Of a stretch of DNA of 64,000 nucleotides, positions 45,850 through 56,900 are shown in pieces. Both the position numbers and the translations under genes were made by a program. This stretch comes from Rehmannia glutinosa (Eukaryota; Streptophyta; Magnoliopsida; Lamiales; Orobanchaceae), in NCBI GenBank assembly GCA_016081115.2, contig JABTTQ020000683.1, positions 733,269 to 797,268 of the forward strand, written 5' to 3'. Below the pieces are notes generated by a model that did no database searches, had not been told where the DNA came from, and saw only the letters and a program-made list of their open reading frames with translations. How positions within the stretch are numbered: the first letter of the stretch is position 1; the number at the start of each line of letters is the position of its first letter.

Positions 45850-46720
45850 TCATTGATGGAAATGTTGTCTCATCAAAGTGACAATCCGCAAATTTAGCGG
45901 TAAATAAATCTCCCTCATTAGTTCTAAATACCGAATAATTGATGGAGATTCAAATCCAATGTACATACCTAGTCTACGTTGTGGACCCATTTTTGTCCTT
46001 TGAGAAGGTGGAATAGGCACATGAACAGCACACCCGAAAGTGCGTAGGTGCGAAATATTCGGCTCAAAACCAAGAGTTAATTGCATTGGAAAGTGCATAT
46101 GATAGTCAGTGGGGCGTAATCTAATGAGTGTTGATGCATGTAATATTGCATGACCCCATGTTGCACTAGTGAGCTTTGATCTCATTAATAATATACGAGC
46201 AATTATTTGAACTCGTTTAATCAGGGATTCTGCTAATCCATTTTGATTATGAACATGTGCTACAAATTGTTCAATATTTATTCCCGATGATGCGTAGTAT
46301 TCATCAAATTAAACTTTGTGATGTAAATTCTCCGGCATTATCTATCCTTATATTCTTGATGGGATAATCAGGGAAATGTGCTCGTAGTTTAATAATTTGT
46401 GCTAATAATCGAGCAAATACAACATTTCTAGTAGATAATAGACATATGTGTGACAATCTACACGATGCATCTACTAAGACCATGAAATATCTAAATGGTC
46501 TGCTTGTGGGATGTATCGGTCTACAAATATCACCATGAATACGTTGTAAAAATAATGGTGATTCAAAACCAACCTTTTCCATGGAAGGCTTAGTAATAAA
46601 TTGTCTTGTGAACACGATTCACAGAAATAATCTTTGGGCATTAGCACCTTTGTGCCTTTTAATGGATGTTCATTAGTGTGTTCAACAATCCTACGCATCA
46701 TAGTTGATGGTGGGTGTCCT
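45850..46720 (-). pseudogene. copia integrase remnant, duplicate 1
   Basis: Contains GAG-pre-integrase residues (MMRRIVEHTNEHPLKG, ESCSQ), core residues FMVLVDASCR and IRIDNAGEF, and a separate downstream frame (46185-45850) with LRTFGCAVHVPIPPSQRTK and RRLGMYIGFESPSIIRYLE. Frame breaks separate the core from the downstream part. Confidence 0.8.
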
Positions 46721-46990
46721 AGGCGATCATGCCACGTTTTTGTGGTGGAATATCATCATTCATTTTCTTATGTTTCGTCTGGAACAATAATCCAGGCTGG
46801 AGCATTTGCAGCCAGAATATGAGACTTCGTGACTTTACTAGCATCATTAAATGCATCAGGAAGTTTATTCGCAATATTCTGTAAATGAATGATTTTATTC
46901 ACCTCAATTTCACATTCAGTAGTATATGTGGATCTAAATGGGATAAGTTTTGTTCATTCCAGGAGATACTTTCAACTGGTTTTTGTTTAT

Positions 46991-47880
46991 CTAAAATATA
47001 TTTATCCCTTCCCATTGATGGAAATGTTGTCTCATCAAAGTGACAATCCGCAAATTTAGCGGTAAATAAATCTCCCTCATTGGTTCTAAATACCAAATAA
47101 TTGACGGAGATTCAAATCCAATGTACATACCTAGTCTACGTTGTGGACCCATTTTTGTCCTTTGAGGAGGTGGAATAGGCACATGAACAGCACACCCGAA
47201 AGTGCGTAGGTGCGAAATATTTGGCTCAAAATCAAGAGTTAATTGCATTGGAAAGTGCATATGATAGCCAGTGGGGCGTAATCTAATGAGTGTTGATGCA
47301 TGTAATACGACATGGCCCCATGCTGCACTAGTGAGCTTTGATCTCATTAATAATGTACGAGCAATTATTTGAACTCGTTTAATCAGGGATTCTGTCAATC
47401 CATTTTGATTATGAACATGTGCTACTCGGTGTTCAATATTTATTCCCAGTGATGCGTAGTATTCATCAAATTAAATTTTGTGATGTAAATTCTCCGGCAT
47501 TATCCATCCTTATATTCTTGATGGGATAATCAGGGAAATGTGCTCGGAGTTTAATAATTTGTGCTAATAATCGAGCAAATGCAACATTTCTAGTAGATAA
47601 TAGACATATGTGTGACCATCTACACGATGCATCTACTTAGACAATGAAATATCTAAATAATCTGCTTGTGGGATGTATCAGTCTACAAATATCACCATGA
47701 ATACGTTGTAAAAATGATGGTGATTCAAAACTAACATTTTCCATGGAAGGCTTAGTAATAAATTATCCTTGTGAACACGATTCACAGAAATAATCTTTGG
47801 GCATTGGCACCTTTGTGCCTTTTAATGGATGTTCATTAGTGTGTTCAACAATCCTACGATCACGATTGATGTGGGTGTCC
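46991..47880 (-). pseudogene. copia integrase remnant, duplicate 2
   Basis: The 135-residue frame 47398-46991 runs from the catalytic glutamate region (MTESLIKRVQIIARTLLMRS) through AAWGHVVLHASTLIRLRP and FGCAVHVPIPPPQRTK. The preceding core (47860-47460) is present but broken by stops. Close to duplicate 1 by eye. Confidence 0.8.
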
Positions 47881-47883
47881 AGC

Positions 47884-47957
47884 GATCATGCCATAACCAC
47901 TGAGTGTGAATTATTATTAAATTAATATTATATGATTGCCTAGGTTATGGCATGATC
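47884..47957. repeat. 15-bp perfect inverted repeat at the head-to-head copia junction
   Basis: GATCATGCCATAACC (47884-47898) and GGTTATGGCATGATC (47943-47957) are exact inverses 44 bp apart. Both encode the conserved WHDR stretch of GAG-pre-integrase, one on each strand, so this marks where the two opposed copies meet. Confidence 0.9.
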
Positions 47958-48156
47958 TATAGTAATGAAATATGGGATCGAAATGAAATATGATGATAAT
48001 TTTGCATTCTCGGTTGCTCAAGAAATTTTAAATGATGATAATGATTGTGAACCACGTTCTATAATGGAATGTCGTCAAAGGCGATTAAGCATGTGGGAGG
48101 AAGCGAAGAAAATCGAATTAGCTTCCTAGAAAAACGGAATGTATTTGGACAAATTA

Positions 48157-49460
48157 CTCGAACTTCAAACAATGTAAAACCCATTAGATACAAGTGGTAT
48201 TTGTTCGAAAGAGAAATGAGAAAAACGAAGTCGTGAGATATAAAGCCCGACTGGTGGCTCAAGGATTCTCCCAGAGACTTGGGATATATTATGATAAAAC
48301 ATATTCACCTGTGATGGATACAATCACATTTCGTTTTCTTATCACTATGGTTGTCCACGAGAACTTAGACATGTGTCTAATGTATGTAGTGACGGCATAT
48401 CTATATGGTTCAGATTCTAATATTTATATGAAAATTCCAGATGGATGTATAATGCCAAAATCAGATACTCCTCGTGAATTATGCTCGATCAAATTACAAA
48501 GATCGTTGTATGGATTAAAGCAATCCAGTCGCATGTGGTATCATAGACTTAATGAATACCTTTCTAAGGAAAGTTATAAAAATTATACCATTTGTCCATG
48601 TGTTTTTATTAAAAGATCAGATACCGGATTTGCTATCATTGTTGTATATGTCGATGACATGAATTTGATTGGCACCCCTGAAGAATTATCCAATGTTGCT
48701 GAATATCTAAAGAAAGAGTTTGAGGTGAAAGACCTTGGAAAAACTAAATTTTGTCTTCTGTCTGAAAGTTAGAGCATAAAGATAATGGGATACTTGTCTA
48801 CCAATCTGCTTATACTAGACGGATACTCAAACGATTTAATATGGATAAGGTTCATCCCTTGAGTACCCCTATGGTTGTGCGTTATTTAGATCTCGAGAAA
48901 GATCTATTCCGACCAAAAGAATCTGATGAAGAGATTTAGGTCCTGAAGTGTCTCACCTTAATGCTATTGGAGCATTAATGTATCTAACACAATGTACTCG
49001 ACCTGATATTTCTTTTGCAGTAAATCTACTTGTACGATACAGTTCTGAGTCAACTCGAAGACATTGGAATGATATTAAACATATCTTTCGATATCTCAGT
49101 GCTACTATAGATTTGGGGTTATTCTACTCCAAGGAATCCACTAACTCTGGGTTAGTGGGTTATGCTGATGTTGGATATAAATCTGATCCGCACAAAAGCC
49201 CGATCACAAATAGATTACTTATTTTGCTATAACGGTACAGATATATCATGGCGATCTACCAAACAAACATTAGTTGCTACTTCTTCTAATCACTCTGAAA
49301 TCATTGTTCTTCGTGAAGCTGGCAAAGAGTGTGTTTGGTTAAGATCAGTTATAGCTCATATACGAAATGCTTGTCGGTTGAAACCAGTTACAGACACTCG
49401 TACTATTATTTATGAGGATAATGCAGCATGCATAGCACAAGTGAGAGGTGGTTAAAAAAA
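48157..49460 (+). pseudogene. copia reverse transcriptase and RNase H (plus copy)
   Basis: 48194-48772 encodes YKARLVAQGFSQRLGIYYDK, MDTITFRFLITMVVHENLD, LKQSSRMWYHRLNEYL and the catalytic VVYVDDMNLIG. 48948-49455 encodes NAIGALMYLTQCTRPDISFA and the RNase H segments DISWRSTKQTLVATSSNHSE and IIYEDNAACIAQ. Stops near 48771 and 48938 and a frame change near 49190 break it. It is the better-preserved of the two opposed copies. Confidence 0.88.
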
Positions 49461-49915
49461 AAGATGATAGGACCAAGCATATCTCACCAAAGTTTTTCAA
49501 CACACATGAATTTCAAAGAAAAGTGGAGAGGTAGATATTCAGCAGATTCGATCACTTCACAATCTTGCCGATTTGTTTACAAGATCCTTACCAACGTCTA
49601 CATTTGAGAAGTTGGTTTACGGCATCGGAATGAGAAGAGTTCATACGAGGCAAGATTGATGGATCAATTATGCAGCTAATATTCTTCATTTCAGGGGGAG
49701 CAAATATATCAACGCGCTGTACTCTTTTTCCCTTCTGTCTGGTTTTTATCCCATTGAGTTTTTTCAGCTTAAGGTTTTTAATGAGACAACTTATGCACAA
49801 AATTTGGATTTGAGAATGTTCCCTTATGTCCAATTTTTCCCATAGAATTTTCCTAAGATGAGGTTTTTAACGAAGATATTCATCCAACATACAACAATCC
49901 ACGTCCAATGGGGAG

Positions 49916-50225
49916 TGTTATAATAATAAGCCATATGAGGTGGATTTAAATATTCACAAGACTAGCTCATGAGCCACGTGGAGGTGGACTTTAGCATTAG
50001 AATATTCACAAAAGACAAAAGGAAATCACAAGTGTAATAGTAGGATTTTGTATATAAATATGTGGAAATGAAATGAGATGTGAGAAGACTTTGATTACAA
50101 AGCACAATCTTGCTTATTTTGATTCGTTATTTACTTTTCTTACTCTATAATTTATATTAATATCATATCATATATATAAGTATACGATCACAAATATTAG
50201 ATATAAAAAATAGAGATCATTTACA
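49916..50225 (+). repeat. 3' LTR of the plus-strand copia part
   Basis: 310 bp, TGTTATAATAATAAGCC to ATCATTTACA, after the purine run AATGGGGAG. Inverse of 43933-44204; longer by small insertions. Confidence 0.85.
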
Positions 50226-50909
50226 AAAGAAACTTGAAAGTACTTATTTTAACAAACTTCTGAAAGAAGAATTTAAAATACTTTAGGATCTTATAACCTA
50301 TTCCATAAAGGCAGGGACATATCCTTCTAAGTCCACGAGGCCCCAAACTTTTTAACACTAAATTATTTTATGTATATTTTATTTTAAAATATTATTTTTA
50401 GTGTTAAATAATTATTTTTTATTAATTTAGCCCCAAAAATTTATATGTCTAGCTCCGCCTCGGAATAAAGGGAGGGAAGTCGACTCTAGCATATGTTACC
50501 AAAGTTCTTCAATTTAATCAAAAAAGAAAAGTATTTAATATAATTCAAATAAAATCTTACATTTAAGAGTTCTGAAAACTTTCTTTGATTTCGGACCTGG
50601 AATATCTTGTTCTAACTTTCTCGTTCTAGACTCGATTCAGATCCAAAATTCAACCCGAAAAATACTTGTTAACAGAACTATAGTTTAGGTTTCACTTGAA
50701 CTATAATGAGGAAGTGTGCTCATTTCAAATAGACGGCTGCCCAACAAAAATAACAAAAACTCAAGTACTAAATCTTCATGAATTAATCTGCTCGAGTTTA
50801 AATTATTTCAGCTCTCTAGTTCAAAACATCAGATACAACGTCAATTATTTTCACTATTCAGGGATTAAAGAGAGAGAGGAACAAGAGAAAACCCGGGAGC
50901 ATGAGACAT
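50226..50909. other. 3' flank of the complex I gene, no other gene seen
   Basis: AT-rich. Holds a dispersed-repeat-like stretch (GGCCCCAAACTTTTTAACAC ... TAGCCCCAAAAATTTATATG) at 50340-50460. The 3' UTR of the gene should lie just below 50910; I cannot place its end. Confidence 0.4.
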
Positions 50910-50984
50910 TCATCCAGACGGAAGCGACTTAGGTTCTCCACCAAGTTCAACTCTTAAGTTGTCATAAGGATAAACCTTGGGCGC
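50910..50984 (-). CDS. NDUFB8: NDUFB8-type gene, exon 4
   Basis: Acceptor TTAACAG, then 24 codons and TGA: APKVYPYDNLRVELGGEP followed by KSLPSG. It lies 10.3 kb from exon 3 but continues the protein exactly in phase. Confidence 0.9.
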   Translation of the reverse strand, partial: APKVYPYDNLRVELGGEPKSLPSG

Positions 50985-53900
50985 CTGTTAAGGGGCAAAA
51001 AAAAATTAGCATGAGTCATACATATTCTTGACAATCTAATTACAACACACTCAATGCAGAGCTGCTTCTTCATACTGAAGATAACACAAACATGAGTCAA
51101 CGGATGCATTGACACATATATGAACATAAGGCAGTTTCAGAAGCCTCCACTTGTGTCGACTGATTCAATTTTCCAACTTTGGCAATCAGATTTTCCGGGT
51201 TTCTTGTTGGAGAACAAACCAGGAATTCGACAGGAGAAAAGATCAACTTCATGTTTTAGATAGAATTAGGGTGGCAAATCGTGTCATTGTGTCGCAATAT
51301 CGTGTTTTGATGTTATCTATCTTATTTGATCTTAAATACAACAATAATTATAACTTTAACTTAATTTATAATTTCGTGTTCGTGAAAAAATCGATAAATG
51401 GCCAATAAATAGAGATAAATGAGGAAAAGTCATTTGAAAGTGCGAAGAATGGGAAATACACGTTGGGAGATTCGTATTGGAAAGAATGGAAACATTGAGA
51501 CAAACCAATGGGAGGGGAAAACAGACATGGATTGCCATCATGAAAAATGGGAGAAAAACCGTGTTCGACGATATCTTGTATACATGATCGATTCGTATAT
51601 TGATAATGTCATGTCGTGCTTTATCGTGTAATTTATATCTGTAATAGTGTTTGTAATCGTATTGTGTTCGTGTTGTGTCACTCATTGTCAGCTTCGTTGG
51701 TTGAGAGGCTGTGTAACACTCGGGAAAAAAAAAGAAGTGTATTTAATTAGTTAGATGGTCCATTAGTGAATTATTATTATTATTGGGTTCCAATTACTTG
51801 GCCCATGAGGAATCCTAAGGTGTTTAGGAAACTAGCTAGGGTAATTATATTAGGAGTCTTTATTATTAGGGTTTTATCTTACTACATTAGAGAGTACCAA
51901 AAGAAAACACGTTCCAGCTCTTTCTCTGCGCCACCACAGCCCCATCGTCTACCATACAACCTCGACAAAGTTTTTCTTCAACGCCATGATCCCTCAATTG
52001 CCTTCCCTATTTCATTCTCAACTCCTACGGTAATTTTCTTATAAATTTCGAAACCCAATCTATATTGTTCATAATTTTATGAAATTTTAATATGTTATTC
52101 TTCATGACGTTTTTATCATACAGTTAAAATTTCATACTAATCCGATAAGTACTTTTGTAGTTATGTAATTTTTAAACTAAGATGCCAGAATTTATGTTAT
52201 TCTCTGTTTTCGTTTTACAAATTCCAAAACCCTACTTATACATATCCAAAATTCGTGAAATTTTAATATGTTATTTTATCATATGTTAAAAATATTCAGT
52301 TAAAATTTTATATACTTTTGAGTTGTATTTTATTTTATATGAAATTCGTATTCACGCTTTCCAAATCTTGAATATACTTTGTTTCTAATTTATAAATTCT
52401 AGAAACCATTTATAAAGACCTTCAAAATATTTGAATTTTGTATATGTTATGTATTAATCTATTTACTACCGTGTGGTAAAATATCAGATCATTCTAATTT
52501 ATATTTTATTTAAATATTAATTAATTTCCAAGACATTACAGTTTTAGCAATGACAAAAGTTTCAGTTTATAAAATTTAAAACTTAAAGTTAATGAATTGA
52601 ATATTTTATAATTTTTGGATATGTTATACCATGATGTGTATATCATATGTTGTTAAGGTTTCAAATTATATAGTACTATATTTATTTAAATATGATTTTT
52701 CTCCCTTAGTTATGCAGGTTTTAATGTTACGGCAATTTCAGTTTCACAAATTCAAAATCCATAGCTAAATATTTCTAATCTTCCGAAATTTTTATATGAT
52801 ATCTATTTTTGAGTTTATTACCTACTCGTAAAAATACTAAATAATTCCAAAGATACGGTTTATGAGAAAATATTATTCGATCCCAACTACGCAGTGATTT
52901 TAGTATTATTCAAACCAACCAAGTTGAACCCTAAACCTTAGGAAAATACCGTGAGCTTCCACGAATGTTATTTTAGTGTTTCCGATATCGAGGTTATTAC
53001 TTAAGTTTTGACTTCTAGAAACTAAGATGTATATATATTTATGTTAGGCGACGAGGACGGCGAGCTCTGAAGTTTAATAGGGATATTGCATCAAATCATT
53101 CTACTATTTTTCAAGCAAAATTTCGAGGTGGGGTTTGTTTTTCTAAACTTTATTGTCCTTGTTAAATGCTTAGATTATTTTGCATAAATATGTAAGATAA
53201 TGATTTGCTTAGGCCCCATGAGCCAGGGGACTCAAGAGGTCCGGTCGATGTATCCCTCGTGTGGAACCTGCAGTGCTACCCATGTCTATGTCTACGGTTT
53301 TTCAAAAGATCTATGATATGTCCTATGAATTGTACGCATGCCTATCTCGAGATATCCGTGTATTTAGCTTTGGACAATTTATACTCCATCGAGCCGTGTC
53401 GCTCACCCCACATATAACAAACTTTTCAGGTGAAGGAGTTAGCGCTGGCTAAGAGCGGTGGATATGACAAAGGCCTAAAGATTTATTTACGAATGTTTAA
53501 TTTAATTAAAAAAATGTCGAACTATTTACTTCTTTTAAGTTATTAGTTTTTATTTCCAGTTTATTTGAAATTGTTATAATCAGACGTTGGTTAGAATTTT
53601 ATTTATGAAATACTTTGCTTCCGCTACAATTGACTCAGTTAAATTTTATTTTTAAATTGTCCATGTCCTTTTTCATCGTTAGAATTAGGAGTACGCTTGT
53701 GTATTTTATTAAAGAAATTCTAGGGCGTTGCAGGTGGTATCAGAGCGGGTCTACCTTTCTGTAGACTTGCAAAAAAAAATACGTGTAATTTTCGTGTGTG
53801 TACTCTGATAAATGAATTAGAATTTATTTTAAATGTAAAAGAGTAACTCCAAAGCCAAAGTACGAAGTTAAATTTTCAAAAGTTCTATTGCTACTTCTGC

Positions 53901-56900
53901 TGCTACTGTCATTGCTACTGCTATTGCTATTGTTGTTTTCATTGCTACTGCTATCGGCAAATTACATGATTTCTATTGCGAAAGAAAAAAAAAATGATTT
54001 ACTTTATCTAGTGATGCAATACACATGTACCATAGAGCTATTGACTACGAGGTTTTGACACACTGTATGTGAATATGGAAAGAATAATATAAACTCTAGA
54101 GGACTTGGAAGAGGACCCCTGTGATAGAATACATGAGATTCATTACGAATTTATAAGCGATCGAGAATGTTAGGACTGACTATGAGTAGATTACTAGCAA
54201 CATAGATTATGGATAGACTTTAGTGGCTTTCGACTTGAATATTCATGATTTACGCCATGTTCATTTTTTTCAAGAGTTAATGATAATACATTGATATAGT
54301 TATGGTGTTTGTATATCATTTGGAAAGATAATAATTCTTGTTCGGATGTCTAAAGTCATGAAACTGAATGATAATGGAAATGATTTATAAGTGGATTTAT
54401 ATGTTAGGAATGAGAGATTTTGATGTGATCTTAGGCATTGACTAGTTTAGTAAGAGCGAGAAAGTATAGAGTGTCCCATAAGGAGATAGTATTCGATGCA
54501 TTAATAATATGAATTTATTTTTTCTACGGAGCAAAGGCTAGTACTGTACCCCGACTAATGTCAGGAAAGAAAGCACCGAAAAGTTTAAGAATGGAAATTG
54601 TCAGAGTATTTGGTTAGTGCAGTAGGTTCCCAATCTTTGATTTGATAATGGTCAATATGCTAATTATTCGAGACTATGATATATATTTTTAGAAACTTTT
54701 ATTTGGGATTCCATATGATAGACTTGTAGATTTCACCATCGACTTTTTATTTGGGACGACATGGTATCAAATTCACCCATAGGATGACGTTGAAGGAATT
54801 AGAGTATACAATTACAAGAATTATTGGTTAAAGGACTTATCCAACTTAGAGTATCACCATGAAGAGAGCCAATCATGTTTGTTAAGATAAGATGGATCTA
54901 TGGAGTATATTGATTATATGAAGAATTTATTTGATTATAAAACAAGTACCCATTATTAAGGATAATATTCGTTTGATTACTTAATGGAGCTAGTATCTTA
55001 TTTAGGATCGATTTAAGGTCTCGACATCAGCCACTGAATTTCAATTGTGGTTAGACTGTGTAATATTGGTTGGTCAGATTGTTACGTATGAGGAATATAA
55101 ATTGACCTGGTTAAAGTTGAAGTTATTAATCAAAGGAGTATATTTACGATTGTGAATGAGTTCGAGGTTTCTAGAAAGAATGGAGTATAGTTAAGAGTTC
55201 AATTCCAAGGACTGGAGTGACAAGAAAATGTGAAGTTTCAATGGATGAAGAAGTGTGCGGATAATTTCTAAGAAGTTGAATAAGGATTGACCAGTTTACC
55301 AGTAGAATAAGAATACTTGACGAGAAAGTTTGCTAAGTTGATAATCGAGGTTGTCACACCTTCTTGTGGATTGAAGCAGTTACTGCAACAATGGTTGAAC
55401 AACTTGTACTTAGAAATAAGATTTAATGAGATACAAGTGGCATATAAGTTTTATGCAGGATGAGAAACCATAATCTAATCGCGGACCTCAACGAATTTGT
55501 TATATTTGCTAATGGTGTATTAGCCTACAATGGAATTTTGGTTGTACTTAAGAAAGAACTGTGATTTTAGGTTAAGCACATTGTATATCGTATTAATCGT
55601 TCACCTATGAGTTACAAAGATTTATCGAGATATAGGAAATGTATTTTTGGTGAGAAATGATAAGAAATATAAGAACTTTTATGGATAGATGCATGACACG
55701 CCAACAAGTTAAGATCAAACACCAACGATCACAAGATATTTGTTAAGACACATGATATCCTCGAATGAAAGTTGAAAGCATATATATATTGACTTTGTTG
55801 TAAGTTAGTCGCGACCAACTAAGAAAAATCACGAGATGGAATATTTTTGACAGATTGACCAAATCTACACACTTTTCGATGACATATGGTTTAGAGCAAT
55901 CATCGTCAATTGTACACAAGAGAAATAGCGAGACTATCAGAGAGATACTAGTTAACTTTGAATATTTGGAGAAACTTGCAACAATATAGGGGAATAAGAT
56001 TAAATTTTAGTGGGCTACAACATCTATAGACGGATAGACAAACTGAAAGGACAATAGAATCCTAAAAGACATGTATTTCGGATTTTCTGAGTAATTTGAA
56101 GGCATATTTACTTTTAGCGGGTTTTTCTTATAACAATAGTTGAGATGGCCAGGACGAGGCAACTTGGGAATGAAAGGATGAGATTCTAGCAAGATATTTA
56201 CACGTTATTAGAGTTTGAATTAAGTTGACTAAATTTCGAGGACGAAATTTTTTTTAAGAAGGGGAGTTTGTAACACTCGGGAAAAAAAAAAAAGAAGTGT
56301 ATTTAATTAGTTAGATGGCCCATTAGTGAATTATTATTATTATTATTATTGGATTTATTATCCAATTACTTGGCCCATGAGGAATCCTAAGGTGTTTAGG
56401 AAACTAGCTAGAGTAATTATATTAGGAGTCTTTTATTATTAGGGTTTTATCTTACCACATTAGAGAGGACCAAAAGAAAACACGTTCCAGCTCTTTCTCT
56501 GCGCCACCACAGCCCCATCGTCTACCATACAACCTCGACGAAGTTTTTCTTCAACGCCATGATCCTCAATTGTCTTCCCTATTTCATTCTCAACTCCTAC
56601 GGTAATTTTCTTATAAATTTCGAAACCCAATCTATATTGTTCATAATTTTATGAAATTTTAATATGTTATTCTTCATGACGCTTTTATCGTACAGTTAAA
56701 ATTTCATACTAATCCGATAAGTACTTTTGTAGTTATGTAATTTTTAAACTAAGATGCCGAATTTATATTATTCATTGTTTTTGCTTTTACAAATTCCAAA
56801 AAACCCTACTTATACATATCCAAAATTCGTGAAATTTTAATATGTTATTTTATCATATGTTAAAAATATTCAGTTAAAATTTTATATACTTTTGAGTTGT

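Larger units (their letters stand above)
45575..47880. repeat. 1.15-kb tandem duplication within the minus copia part
   Basis: 45575-46734 and 46735-47880 match along their length. Each starts with a CCACGTTTTTGTRGTGGAAT stretch and ends at GGGTGTCC..GCGATCATGCC. Differences are scattered point changes and small indels. Confidence 0.85.
43933..47890 (-). mobile_element. Copia element, 3' part, minus strand, with internal tandem duplication
   Basis: Minus-strand order from 47890 is GAG-pre-integrase, integrase (twice, through a 1.15-kb tandem duplication), reverse transcriptase, a truncated end, polypurine tract, 3' LTR. Gag, protease and a 5' LTR are absent. All frames are broken. The RNase H portion present in the plus-strand partner is deleted here. 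It belongs to the same family as 47943-50225 by LTR and coding similarity. Confidence 0.85.
47943..50225 (+). mobile_element. Copia element, 3' part, plus strand
   Basis: Runs from a GAG-pre-integrase remnant directly into the integrase-RT linker (47957-48190), reverse transcriptase, RNase H, polypurine tract and 3' LTR. The integrase core present in the opposed copy is missing. No 5' LTR. The sequence beyond each outer LTR (ATTGT on the left, AAAGA on the right) does not form a duplication, so the pair is not one simple insertion. Confidence 0.85.

Noticed and set aside
43933..50225. A single complete copia element with two LTRs
   Set aside because: The LTRs are inverted relative to each other, coding runs outward from the centre, and there is no matching flanking duplication.
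53205..53452. Frames of 63-70 residues in the gypsy LTR
   Set aside because: Broken in the other LTR copy (around 57770-58010) and no domain; the stretch is part of the LTR.
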